The translations under genes and the position numbers were made by a program. DNA of 18,112 nucleotides, taken from the NCBI GenBank assembly GCA_934692295.1, contig CAKUTL010000029.1, positions 1 to 18,112 of the forward strand, given 5' to 3'. Each line of letters opens with the position of its first letter. Within the stretch, counting starts at the first letter, position 1. Source of the stretch: an uncultured Candidatus Melainabacteria bacterium (GTDB taxonomy: Bacteria; Cyanobacteriota; Vampirovibrionia; Gastranaerophilales; Gastranaerophilaceae). This document shows, piece after piece, positions 1-6,380 of the stretch. Below the pieces are notes generated by a model that saw only the letters and a list, made by a program, of their open reading frames with translations, did no database searches and was not told the origin of the DNA.

Positions 1-1
1 T

Positions 2-136
2 ATTGCTTGCGATAATGTAATTTCTCACGCAGCAAAAGTACAAACATTTTTGGAAGCAATTGATGCAGACCCAGATTATGAAAATGTTGTTTTACCTCTT
101 CCGGCAGGCTTATCTTTAGGTAAAAGAATAAGATAG
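2..136 (+). CDS. SAM-dependent O-methyltransferase, C-terminal fragment
   Basis: The gene begins before the window. Frame 2 is open from the first bases and reads 44 residues to a TAG at 134-136. It contains IACDNVISHA, then a Phe-Leu helix, then VVLPLPAGLSLGKR. This is the usual end of the class I, caffeoyl-CoA-type O-methyltransferase family: a DNV loop after the central sheet and a final strand ending in a PxGxGL-like turn followed by a basic residue. Only the last fifth of the protein is visible, so the SAM-binding motif and the substrate cannot be assessed. No clear terminator follows; a repeat-filled intergenic region does. Confidence 0.7.
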   Translation: MACDNVISHAAKVQTFLEAIDADPDYENVVLPLPAGLSLGKRIR

Positions 137-148
137 TTTTGTCTATTT

Positions 149-181
149 AAGGGAAAAGGAACAAGGAAATAAGTTCTTTAC
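149..181 (+). repeat. Purine-rich dispersed module (copy 1)
   Basis: A run built of GGGAAAAGGAA, AAGGAAATAA and GTTCTTTAC. The same string of words appears at 5371-5412 and 15565-15602 on this strand. It appears in reverse orientation at 667-712, and as an inverted pair at 9991-10077. All copies lie between genes. Confidence 0.7.
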
Positions 182-235
182 AGGTGGCTTTAAGGCATTA
201 TGGCACTGAGGCATTAAGGTCTTTATGTCTGTTAT

Positions 236-263
236 TATGTAGGTTGGGTTTTCTAACCCAACG
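236..263. repeat. Hairpin repeat GTAGGTTGGGTT/AACCCAAC
   Basis: Arms GTTGGGTT (243-250) and AACCCAAC (255-262) pair perfectly around a four-base loop. They follow TTATGTAG. A diverged version with the same TTATGTAGGT lead-in lies at 5646-5673, with arms GTCGG and CCGAC. The two sites therefore look like copies of one dispersed hairpin. I recall similar GTAGGTTGGG palindromes from cyanobacterial genomes, but that is memory only. Confidence 0.6.
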
Positions 264-324
264 TTAATAAGTTCCCTCCCCAAGGGAGGAGGGTTAGGGA
301 GAGGGTTTGACAATTCCCCTGTTC

Positions 325-361
325 ACTTTTTCTTTTTTATTTCGACGAAAAAAGAAAAAGT
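325..361. repeat. 14-bp perfect inverted repeat
   Basis: The left arm ACTTTTTCTTTTTT (325-338) and right arm AAAAAAGAAAAAGT (348-361) are exact reverse complements around a nine-base loop. It could act as a terminator in either direction, but the nearest upstream gene ends 190 bases earlier. A GC hairpin, GGGGC-TAT-GCCCC, lies just downstream at 409-421. Together with 150-320, the intergenic region 137-857 holds repeats and hairpins but no convincing gene. Confidence 0.6.
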
Positions 362-440
362 AGAACCGAAAAAGAAAAACACGAATGACCAAATGGCTCG
401 AGTCATCAGGGGCTATGCCCCCGAACCCCTAAAACTATTC

Positions 441-469
441 GTCATACTGAGCGAAGCGAAGTATCTCTA
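441..469. repeat. GTCATACTGAG...GAAGTATCTC dispersed repeat
   Basis: An imperfect palindrome with arms ATACT and AGTAT around a GAGCGAAGCGA core. A second copy with one changed core base lies at 6474-6502. The family resembles the second, longer module (588-659), which also starts with a GTCATNCTGAG word and ends in GAANNATCTC. Confidence 0.7.
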
Positions 470-475
470 ACCTAA

Positions 476-712
476 GCGTTCAGATAGAGATTCCGAACTA
501 CCAAGTAGGAACAGAAAATTACGTTTCGATTTCATCTCAACTTATTTTCTAGTTGGAATGACAGTACGGTTAAAATCTCTTGTGTTTAGATAGAGATTCT
601 TCGGGTAAATTTGAAAAATTCTATTTTCATTTCAACAGTTTACCCCTCAGAATGACGAATTAATTACGTAAAGAACTTCTTCCCTTATTCCAACGTTCCT
701 TTTTCCTTTTAA
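476..712 (-). repeat. Composite three-module intergenic element (reverse copy)
   Basis: Read on the minus strand, the order is as follows. First comes the purine-rich module ending GTTCTTTACG (712-667). Next is a ~70-base hairpin module running from GTCATTCTGAGG to CCCGAAGAATCTCT (659-588). Last is a module containing TACTGTC, an AACTAG word and CGGAATCTCTATCTGAACGC (569-476). The same three modules occur in the same order on the plus strand at 5371-5545, where the third is shorter by an internal gap. This points to one ancestral mobile or duplicated unit present in both orientations. Confidence 0.65.
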
Positions 713-857
713 CCAACCTATAGACTTATCAACTTATTAGCTTATAGACTTTTAACGAACCTATTCCCATTTTCCTTATTCTCTTTTTATGATATATTTA
801 CTAATAATATACGGATTTTTCGTATTGGTTATTTAATTTGAATTAGGAGAAAACAAG

Positions 858-1175
858 ATGAGTGAAGATTGTATTTTTTGTAAGATTATCAACGGTGATT
901 TTGGAACAGAATTTGTTTATGAAACAGAGAATACTGTCGTTTTTAGGGACATAAATCCTAAAGCTCCAGTTCATTTACTTGTATGTCCTAAAAAGCATAT
1001 TCAATCTTTAATTGAACTTGAAGATAAGGATTTGATGGCTGAACTTATGCAAACAGTTAAAGATTCTGCAAAAAAAGCTGGTTTAAAAGCTTATAAAGTT
1101 CAAATAAATACTGGTAAAGATGCGGGTCAAGAAGTTATGCATTTGCACATTCACATTATGGGAAAAGCCGAATAA
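858..1175 (+). CDS. HIT-family nucleotide hydrolase/transferase (Hint-like)
   Basis: A 105-residue protein of the histidine triad superfamily, of the length usual for bacterial Hint/HinT proteins. These hydrolyse adenosine phosphoramidates and related nucleotidyl conjugates in the cytoplasm. The N-terminal CIFC (Cys5, Cys8) matches the zinc-binding pair found in many members. The C-terminal triad is HLHIHI, with His95, His97 and His99; His97 would be the nucleotide-accepting nucleophile. The start is preceded by AGGAG at a good distance (845-849). Spermidine synthase starts 37 bases downstream, so the two are probably co-transcribed, although no functional link is known to me. The physiological substrate cannot be told from sequence. 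Confidence 0.9.
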   Translation: MSEDCIFCKIINGDFGTEFVYETENTVVFRDINPKAPVHLLVCPKKHIQSLIELEDKDLMAELMQTVKDSAKKAGLKAYKVQINTGKDAGQEVMHLHIHIMGKAE

Positions 1176-1212
1176 TTATAATATAAATACAAACTTAGAA
1201 AGGGAAAAAATA

Positions 1213-2064
1213 ATGAAAAATGGTATAGAAAATGGTTATTACCACGAAATTACCCCTGGAGGATATGGAATTGCTATCAAGGCTGGGAAAGTTTTGTTCT
1301 CTGAACAATCTCCATTTCAAAAGGTAGAAGTTTTTGAAACTGATTCAAAATTAGGTAGAGTTTTAACTCTTGATGATTTAATGATGACAACTGAAGGTGA
1401 TGAGTATCATTATCACGAAATGATTTCTCATATTCCTATGATGCAACATCCTTGTCCAAAATCTGTTCTTGTAATTGGCGGTGGCGATGGCGGAACAATT
1501 AGAGAAGTTATGAAGCACAAAACCGTTGAAAGAGCTGTTTTATGCGAAATTGATGGATTGGTTATCGACGCTTGTAAAAAATATCTTCCAACAATTGCTT
1601 GTGAATTAGATAATCCTAAAGTTGAAATTCTAGTTCAAGATGCAATTGAATATATCAAAGATAAAAAAGATGAATTTGATATTATCCTAATTGATTCAAC
1701 TGACCCAATGGGACCTGGTGAAGGTTTGTTTACTGAAGAGTTTTACACAAATGTTAAAAATGCTCTTAAAAAAGGTGGAATTATGGTTGCTCAATCAGAA
1801 TCACCTTTCACTAACAAAGAAGAAATTAAAAAAATGTACGATTTGTTGAAAAAAGTATTTCCAACTGTTTCAACTTATACTTCAAATATTCCAACTTATC
1901 CAGGTGGATATTGGGCTTGGGCATTTTGTTCAGTTGATGTAAAACCATTAGAATATTATAACGATGAAAGAGCAAATGAAATTATTCCAACTTGTAAAAT
2001 TTACAATAAAGAATATCATAATGCTCGTTTCGCTTTGCCAAATTATTTGAAAGAGTTGTTATAA
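1213..2064 (+). CDS. speE: Spermidine synthase (polyamine aminopropyltransferase)
   Basis: A 283-residue cytosolic enzyme that transfers the aminopropyl group of decarboxylated SAM to putrescine. The N-terminal beta domain (about 1-60) leads into DEYHYHEM at 63-70. The Rossmann domain carries GGGDGG at 89-94, the acidic CEID at 111-114 that holds the ribose, VQDA at 141-144, and DSTDP at 161-165 with the catalytic aspartates. PTYPGG near 240 closes the active site. The reading frame extends 31 codons further upstream, into the HIT gene. The start at 1213 is chosen because AGAAAGGG lies just before it and because the family starts about there. Length and motifs are normal. Substrate preference (putrescine rather than another diamine) is inferred. 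Confidence 0.93.
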   Translation: MKNGIENGYYHEITPGGYGIAIKAGKVLFSEQSPFQKVEVFETDSKLGRVLTLDDLMMTTEGDEYHYHEMISHIPMMQHPCPKSVLVIGGGDGGTIREVMKHKTVERAVLCEIDGLVIDACKKYLPTIACELDNPKVEILVQDAIEYIKDKKDEFDIILIDSTDPMGPGEGLFTEEFYTNVKNALKKGGIMVAQSESPFTNKEEIKKMYDLLKKVFPTVSTYTSNIPTYPGGYWAWAFCSVDVKPLEYYNDERANEIIPTCKIYNKEYHNARFALPNYLKELL

Positions 2065-2084
2065 TTTTTCAAAATATAAAAATT

Positions 2085-2120
2085 AAAGGTGGATAGGTTC
2101 CAAATCTGTTCACCTTTTTT
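2085..2120 (+). terminator. Intrinsic terminator after speE
   Basis: AAAGGTG (2085-2091) pairs with CACCTTT (2111-2117), and a run of six T ends at 2120. The stem is short and its upper part mismatched, but position (20 bases after the stop) and T-run fit a rho-independent terminator. Confidence 0.6.
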
Positions 2121-2141
2121 CAATTAATCCTTTTGGACAGC

Positions 2142-2170
2142 TTGCAATTTTTATGTACTGGGCGTATGAT
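2142..2170 (+). promoter_or_regulatory. Candidate sigma70 promoter for the acyltransferase gene
   Basis: TTGCAA (2142-2147), a 17-base spacer and TATGAT (2165-2170). Transcription would begin near 2177, giving a leader of about 57 bases. A second -10-like box, TACAAT (2222-2227), lies exactly six bases before the ATG and could give a leaderless transcript, but it has no good -35. Confidence 0.5.
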
Positions 2171-2233
2171 GTAAGGGTTAAGTTTTCTTAAGTGAATATT
2201 TTATTTTTTATTTAGTTAGGGTACAATAGATTT

Positions 2234-3055
2234 ATGGCAACAGAGGAAAAATTATATTCGGATATTCCGCCTACAAAATTGAGGAATAAAGAGGAGAAAT
2301 TTAAACCAGCAAAGACAAATCGTTTTTGGCTTACTATTGCGAGTTTGTTTTTCTTTAATATGCTTCAAAATAGGTTTTACGCATTTAGATACACTGGAGT
2401 AGAAAATTATACCGAAAGGGAAAAAGGTACTCCAACAATTCTTTTTGCTCCTCATTGTAATTGGTGGGATGGTATTGTTATGTACAATATTACTCACAGA
2501 ATTTGTCATAAAGAAATTCGTTTGATGGTTGAAGAATTGAATAGATTTCCATTATTAAGACGTGGTGGTGCTTATTCAGTTAACAAAAAATCTGCACAGT
2601 CTGCAATGAAAGCATTGCAATATTCTGTAGATGTTCTTGGGGATTTGAGAAATATTTTGTGTATTTTCCCTCAAGGTATTATTAGACCGCCTCACTTCAG
2701 ACCATACAAATTTCAAACAGGTTTAGCTTATATTGCTCATAACGCAGTGAAAAGATATGGTAAAGTTAACTTAATTCCTGTGTCAATTGATTATTGCTTC
2801 TTGCGTGATAATAGACCAGAAGTAATTGTTGATTTTGGTAAACGTATTGAGCTAACAGATGCAAATATTGATAGGCATGAATATACAAAATTCTTGGAAG
2901 CATCATTGACTCAAACTTCTGATGAGCAGTTCAAAAATATTTCTCAAGGAAATATGGATGATTATAAAATTTTGTTCAAACAACATTTAAAATGGTACCG
3001 TCGTATTGAACAAAGATTAAAAAGTATTGACTTACCTGATGTTTCAGAGGTGTAA
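2234..3055 (+). CDS. Lysophospholipid acyltransferase family protein (PlsC-like)
   Basis: A 273-residue protein of the glycerolipid acyltransferase superfamily, which adds an acyl chain to lysophosphatidic acid or a related acceptor at the inner face of the membrane. A hydrophobic stretch at about 31-42 could anchor it. Motif I is H-x4-D as PHCNWWDG (His74, Asp79), the catalytic pair. FPQGIIRPP at 145-153 stands where most members have FPEGTRS, so the usual glutamate is a glutamine. LIPVSIDY near 180 is the fourth motif. The acceptor cannot be assigned; glyceroglycolipid or lipid-A-type acceptors are also possible. A weak AGGG lies 12 bases before the ATG. The NUDIX gene follows 52 bases later. 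Confidence 0.8.
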   Translation: MATEEKLYSDIPPTKLRNKEEKFKPAKTNRFWLTIASLFFFNMLQNRFYAFRYTGVENYTEREKGTPTILFAPHCNWWDGIVMYNITHRICHKEIRLMVEELNRFPLLRRGGAYSVNKKSAQSAMKALQYSVDVLGDLRNILCIFPQGIIRPPHFRPYKFQTGLAYIAHNAVKRYGKVNLIPVSIDYCFLRDNRPEVIVDFGKRIELTDANIDRHEYTKFLEASLTQTSDEQFKNISQGNMDDYKILFKQHLKWYRRIEQRLKSIDLPDVSEV

Positions 3056-3092
3056 TTTTTTGTAAAAATACTTTTCTCATTATAGGGATTTA

Positions 3093-3101
3093 TGTTATTA
3101 T
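3093..3101 (+). promoter_or_regulatory. Extended -10 element close to the NUDIX start
   Basis: TGT-TATTAT (3093-3101) ends exactly six bases before the ATG at 3108. There is no Shine-Dalgarno sequence between it and the start codon. This spacing would place the transcript's 5' end at or next to the ATG. The -35 region is not recognisable, as is common with extended -10 promoters. Confidence 0.45.
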
Positions 3102-3107
3102 CTTTCT

Positions 3108-3641
3108 ATGAATTTTGAAGAAAAAACATTAAATTCCAAGGTTGTTTATGATGGAAAAGTTATCACGGTTATAAGAGATGACGTTGAAGTTGCCGATGGT
3201 CATAAATCTTTTCGTGAAGTGGTTTTACACTCCGGCGGAGTTGTAATTCTTGCTAAAAAAGATGAAAGTACTGTTTTGCTTGTTAAGCAATACCGTTATC
3301 CATTGAAAGAAACAGTGTATGAACTTCCTGCTGGAAAACTGGAAATTGGTGAAAATCCAGATGATGCTTGCAAAAGAGAATTGGAGGAAGAAACCGGTTA
3401 TCAGGCTCGTAACTGGACGTCTTTAGGTTATATCAATACAACTCCCGGAATTTGTACTGAAAAATTGTATTTGTATCTTGCGACAGATTTGGAATTCGTT
3501 GGAGAACATCCTGATGAGGGTGAAATTATAAAATGTTTTGAATTCCCACTTGATGAAGTTAAAAATATGATAATGAGTGGGGAAATTAATGATGCAAAAA
3601 CAATTTGCACAATTGCAAGAGCAGATATGCTCAAAGATTAA
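3108..3641 (+). CDS. NUDIX hydrolase, ADP-ribose pyrophosphatase-like
   Basis: A 177-residue NUDIX protein. The signature G-x5-E-x7-R-E-x-x-E-E-x-G is complete: GKLEIGE at 76-82, then RELEEETGY at 90-98. The metal-binding glutamates are Glu91, Glu94 and Glu95. The N-terminal strands (KVITVIRDDVEVADG) and the LLVKQYRYPL word before the box are typical of the ADP-ribose pyrophosphatase branch (NudF/YqkG type), which splits ADP-ribose into AMP and ribose 5-phosphate. No ribosome binding site is visible; see the promoter entry at 3093. The HAD gene starts 12 bases after the stop, so the two share a transcript. Confidence 0.88.
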   Translation: MNFEEKTLNSKVVYDGKVITVIRDDVEVADGHKSFREVVLHSGGVVILAKKDESTVLLVKQYRYPLKETVYELPAGKLEIGENPDDACKRELEEETGYQARNWTSLGYINTTPGICTEKLYLYLATDLEFVGEHPDEGEIIKCFEFPLDEVKNMIMSGEINDAKTICTIARADMLKD

Positions 3642-3653
3642 AAGAGGTTTGGT

Positions 3654-4454
3654 ATGATAAAAATGATTGCAACAGATATTGACGGAACAATTCTCAAATG
3701 GGGATTGGATTTTTCTCCGGCAATGAAAAATTGTGTAAAAAGGTTAAAGGAAGCAAATATTAAAATGGTTCTTGTTACCGGTAGAATGCACTGTGCAACT
3801 TTGCCTGTTGCAAAAGAACTTGGACTTGATACCCCAATTATTTCATACCAAGGCGGGCTTATTAGAACATGTGATGGTAAAACTCTTTTCCAAGAAACAT
3901 TGAATGAGGATTACGCAAAAGAAATTATTCAATGGGCTAGAGAAAATGATATTCATATAAATCTATATTTGGATGACAAATTGTACGTTGAACACGATAA
4001 CGAAATTGTAAAAAGTTATACGGATGGAAAATTTATCGATTATACAGTTTGCTCATTTGATGATTTAGAAATCAAAAATGTAAATAAAATCCTTGCAATT
4101 GATTTGAATGATGCGGAAAAAGTTTCCTGTTGGGTCAATTTGTTGAGAGAAAAGTATCCTGATTTGTATATAGTTAAATCAACTCCATATTTCTGCGAAA
4201 TTGGCAGTAAAGATGCCAAAAAGTCAAATGGCGTACATTTTTTGTGCCATATGTGGGGAATTAAGCCCGAAGATGTTTTGACAATTGGCGACCAAAATAA
4301 TGATATTGACCTTGTTCAATGTGGTGGAATTGGAGTTGCTATGGGAAATGGTTCTCCTGAAATAAAGGAATGTGCGGATTTTGTTACGGATACTGTTGAT
4401 AATGATGGCTTTGTGAAAGCAATCAATAGGTTTGTAATTCAACCATTAGATTAG
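3654..4454 (+). CDS. HAD-superfamily Cof-type phosphatase
   Basis: A 266-residue phosphatase of the Cof/IIB group of the HAD superfamily. The nucleophile motif is DIDGTI (Asp8, general acid Asp10). Motif II is VTGR at about 40-43. The C2-type cap lies between about 85 and 190. KKSNGV supplies the motif III lysine, and GDQNNDIDL is the metal-binding motif IV. Members act on sugar phosphates, flavin or PLP phosphates, and the substrate cannot be predicted. AGAGG precedes the ATG at 3654; an in-frame ATG three codons later is less well placed. The stop codon overlaps the stop codon of the convergent gene at 4451: the four bases TTAG encode TAG on this strand and TAA on the other. Confidence 0.88.
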   Translation: MIKMIATDIDGTILKWGLDFSPAMKNCVKRLKEANIKMVLVTGRMHCATLPVAKELGLDTPIISYQGGLIRTCDGKTLFQETLNEDYAKEIIQWARENDIHINLYLDDKLYVEHDNEIVKSYTDGKFIDYTVCSFDDLEIKNVNKILAIDLNDAEKVSCWVNLLREKYPDLYIVKSTPYFCEIGSKDAKKSNGVHFLCHMWGIKPEDVLTIGDQNNDIDLVQCGGIGVAMGNGSPEIKECADFVTDTVDNDGFVKAINRFVIQPLD

Positions 4455-4801
4455 TTTGGTTGTTCTTGGTGGTACAATTCTGTGCCGCAGAATGGACAAT
4501 GTGTAAGATTTTTATTTTCTTTTTTGAATATTTTTTTACACTTTGGACATTTGACTATATTTTTTTTGAAAAATACTATTATTCCAATAAGACTAAGAAT
4601 TATTAGTTGTGAAATAATTAAAAATGCAACTATAAGCAAGAGAATGTAACCAAACATTGAAAAAATTCCTGATGTTGAGTAGTAGATAGGTAAATCATAT
4701 TCATAATCATAATCCCCAGCACAAACGGCACATCCGGTAGATGTTTCTTGAACAGATGGTCGTGATACAACAACAGAACTTGGTGGTGCTTGAAAATCCA
4801 T
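4451..4801 (-). CDS. Small membrane protein with C-terminal zinc ribbon, function unknown
   Basis: I do not recognise this 116-residue protein. An N-terminal segment of about 45 residues contains CAVC (24-27) and an acidic tyrosine-rich stretch. A long hydrophobic segment follows (about 49-78, one long or two short helices). The cytoplasm-like tail carries CPKC (85-88) and CPFC (102-105) spaced as a zinc ribbon. AAAGGGA before the ATG supports the start. It is transcribed divergently from ispF through a shared promoter region (4822-4856). It converges with the HAD gene with overlapping stop codons. A regulatory or assembly role is possible but nothing specific can be claimed. Confidence 0.75.
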   Translation of the reverse strand: MDFQAPPSSVVVSRPSVQETSTGCAVCAGDYDYEYDLPIYYSTSGIFSMFGYILLLIVAFLIISQLIILSLIGIIVFFKKNIVKCPKCKKIFKKENKNLTHCPFCGTELYHQEQPN

Positions 4802-4821
4802 TAATAATTCCCTTTGTTTCT

Positions 4822-4856
4822 AATTATAACATATTTAGTCAATCTATGCTATAATT
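4822..4856. promoter_or_regulatory. Palindromic divergent promoter between ispF and the zinc-ribbon gene
   Basis: The arms AATTATAACATA (4822-4833) and TATGCTATAATT (4845-4856) match in 11 of 12 positions as an inverted repeat around 11 bases. Each arm is an extended -10 box: TGC-TATAAT (4847-4855) for ispF on the plus strand and TGT-TATAAT (4831-4823) for the minus-strand gene. Each promoter's -35 position falls on the other's -10, so one polymerase would block the other. Confidence 0.6.
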
Positions 4857-4879
4857 TCTTTAATCAAAAGGAGATAAAA

Positions 4880-5362
4880 ATGTATAGAATCGGCATTGGA
4901 TATGATATTCACAAACTTGTTGAAGGAAGAGATTTGATACTTGGTGGGGTGAAAATTACCCACGAAAAAGGTCTTTTAGGTCATTCTGATGCGGATGTAC
5001 TTATACATGCAATAATTGATGCAATGCTTGGGGCTTTGGCATTGGATGATATTGGAACTCTTTTTCCTGATACTGATCCCAAATATAAAGATATAGATAG
5101 TACAATTTTACTTAAACATGTTTACGAACTTATTCAGTCAAAAGGTTATAAAATTGTAAATATAGATAGTAATATTATTGCTCAAGCTCCAAAAATGATG
5201 CCATATATTCCAAAGATGAAAGAAGTTTTGTGCAAAATTTTAAATACTAATCCGGATGATTTTTCTATAAAAGCAAAAACAAAAGAAAAACTGGATGCCG
5301 TAGGGCAAAAACTTGCAATTGAGTCTAATGCGGTTGTGTTGTTGGAATCTATGAGTAAATAA
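4880..5362 (+). CDS. ispF: 2-C-methyl-D-erythritol 2,4-cyclodiphosphate synthase
   Basis: A 160-residue enzyme of the MEP isoprenoid pathway that cyclises CDP-methylerythritol phosphate and releases CMP. It normally works as a trimer in the cytosol. YDIH supplies the metal ligands Asp9 and His11, and HSDADVLIHA (35-44) supplies His43. DDIG (56-59) and LFPDTDP (61-67) are the conserved loop. The C-terminal IKAKTKEKLDAVGQ replaces the more usual KATTxExLGxxGR. The frame is open 22 codons upstream. The ATG at 4880 is used because AAAAGGAG lies directly before it and the family starts with a short strand before GYD. No other MEP-pathway gene is in the window. Confidence 0.93.
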   Translation: MYRIGIGYDIHKLVEGRDLILGGVKITHEKGLLGHSDADVLIHAIIDAMLGALALDDIGTLFPDTDPKYKDIDSTILLKHVYELIQSKGYKIVNIDSNIIAQAPKMMPYIPKMKEVLCKILNTNPDDFSIKAKTKEKLDAVGQKLAIESNAVVLLESMSK

Positions 5363-5370
5363 GTTGTTCT

Positions 5371-5545
5371 AAGGGAAAAGGAATACGGGAATAAGGGAAT
5401 AGGTTCTTTACGGTTATGTCATTCTGAGGGATAAACTGTAGAGAATGTAATATTATTTTGCAAATTACCCCGAAGAATCTCTGACCGAACGTAAGGTATT
5501 ATATCTGTACTGTCCAAACTAGTTTCGGAATCTCTATCTGAACGC
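5371..5545 (+). repeat. Composite three-module intergenic element (forward copy)
   Basis: Purine-rich module 5371-5412, hairpin module 5418-5490 (starting GTCATTCTGAGGG and ending CCCCGAAGAATCTCTG), then a third module ending CGGAATCTCTATCTGAACGC at 5545. It matches 476-712 read in reverse, with a shorter third module. The element starts only a few bases after the ispF stop. Confidence 0.65.
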
Positions 5546-5673
5546 ACCAGCTAGAGCTCCTGAAACGGTCTTGGATTATTGGCGGGTCGGCTGGCTCAAC
5601 GCAACCCTCCCTTGGACGAGCTTCGCTCTTGCCAAAATCCGCAGTTATGTAGGTCGGCTTTACCAATCCGACA
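5546..5673. other. GC-richer intergenic insert with hairpins
   Basis: This stretch is clearly richer in G and C than anything nearby. It contains GAGC-TTC-GCTC and, at 5646-5673, the TTATGTAGGT hairpin also seen at 236-263. An open frame at 5571-5756 starts with TTG, lacks a ribosome binding site and runs through the downstream promoter, so I do not call it a gene. It reads as another dispersed element; a small RNA cannot be excluded. Confidence 0.4.
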
Positions 5674-5762
5674 TTAAACTTCCTTTAATTGTAACAGAAT
5701 GTAAATCTGAATTTCGAATCACCTCAAACCCAGCTATAATGCCCTATATGATATAATGTGGT
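5671..5762 (+). promoter_or_regulatory. Duplicated promoter block, copy 1 (two pentamer units)
   Basis: TTTCGA (5712-5717), a 17-base spacer and TATAAT (5735-5740) form a promoter with a start near 5747. The block from CATTAAACTT through ATAATGTGG is closely similar to 15604-15705, including the invariant words AATTGTAACA, CTCAAACCCAG and CTATATGATAT. Here the region just after the -10 has two pentamer units (TATGA TATAA, 5747-5756). The leader to the next gene would be about 100 bases. Confidence 0.6.
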
Positions 5763-5848
5763 AGGTGCAATTTATCTATTCTCATGCAAAAAATTAAAAA
5801 TAATTGTTTTTATTATAGTGTGTAGTCTAAGAATAGAAAGGTTTTAGT

Positions 5849-6304
5849 ATGGTTGCAGTTTCCGGTGTTTCAAATTATAGTCCAGTAAATTATGTAAATT
5901 TTAAAGGAAAAGCAGAAAAGACTGAAGCATTAGCAGATAATCAAGAAATTCTTGCAATGAAAGCTGAAATGCCAGAAGATTCTTTTGAAGTTCAACATAA
6001 AGAAGGTAAAAAAGAATTAACAAAAGCTGATAAACAAGCAATTATTCAAAAAGCGAGAACTAAAGCAGTTGGCTGGTCAATGTTAGGTGGCGTTTTTAGT
6101 ACATTATACTATGCTTTTAGGTCTGATGATACAATTGCTGAAAAATTTGATTTAGATAAACATCAAGATAAAAAACTAATCAAGAAGATTAGACGTGATC
6201 AAACTATAGGAACATTAGCAGGTGCTTGTCTTCCATTTGTTGGTGGTCTTGCTGCCTATATTTATTGTAGAACTCAAGACCCAGAAGATATAGAAGTTCA
6301 CTAG
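5849..6304 (+). CDS. Hypothetical protein with early VNFKG motif and two hydrophobic segments
   Basis: A 151-residue protein with no function I can name. The first 20 residues are polar with VNYVNFKGK. I recall similar NFKG openings on many small proteins of gut Melainabacteria, which is memory rather than proof. Residues 20-70 are charged and helical. Two hydrophobic segments, about 73-89 (GWSMLGGVFSTLYYAF) and 119-139 (IGTLAGACLPFVGGLAAYIY), flank a very basic stretch (DKKLIKKIRRD), suggesting a small two-helix membrane protein. GAAAGG precedes the ATG. The gene is read from the duplicated promoter block at 5671 and ends at a strong terminator, so it stands alone. Confidence 0.8.
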   Translation: MVAVSGVSNYSPVNYVNFKGKAEKTEALADNQEILAMKAEMPEDSFEVQHKEGKKELTKADKQAIIQKARTKAVGWSMLGGVFSTLYYAFRSDDTIAEKFDLDKHQDKKLIKKIRRDQTIGTLAGACLPFVGGLAAYIYCRTQDPEDIEVH

Positions 6305-6329
6305 ATATAATAAATTAAAACTTAAATTG

Positions 6330-6366
6330 AACAGGTCGGGACAAATGTTCTGACCTGTTTATTATT
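6330..6366 (+). terminator. Intrinsic terminator
   Basis: AACAGGTC (6330-6337) and GACCTGTT (6352-6359) form a perfect 8-bp stem, with a further GA/TC pairing possible inside. A T-rich tail TTTATTATTTTT follows. It ends the gene 5849-6304. Confidence 0.8.
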
Positions 6367-6380
6367 TTTGTACACATAAG

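Noticed and set aside
137..857. Possible tRNA, 4.5S RNA or insertion sequence in the first intergenic region
   Set aside because: No cloverleaf, no conserved SRP RNA tetraloop helix and no transposase frame could be recognised; only repeats and hairpins.
1120..1212. Upstream extension of the spermidine synthase frame
   Set aside because: It lies partly inside the HIT gene and lacks family similarity; the ATG at 1213 has a good ribosome binding site.
4814..4879. Upstream extension of the ispF frame
   Set aside because: It runs through the promoter and ribosome binding site; the ATG at 4880 fits the family length.
5571..5756. A 61-codon open frame in the ispF downstream region
   Set aside because: TTG start without ribosome binding site, composition unlike neighbours, overlaps hairpins and the duplicated promoter; reads as repeat DNA.
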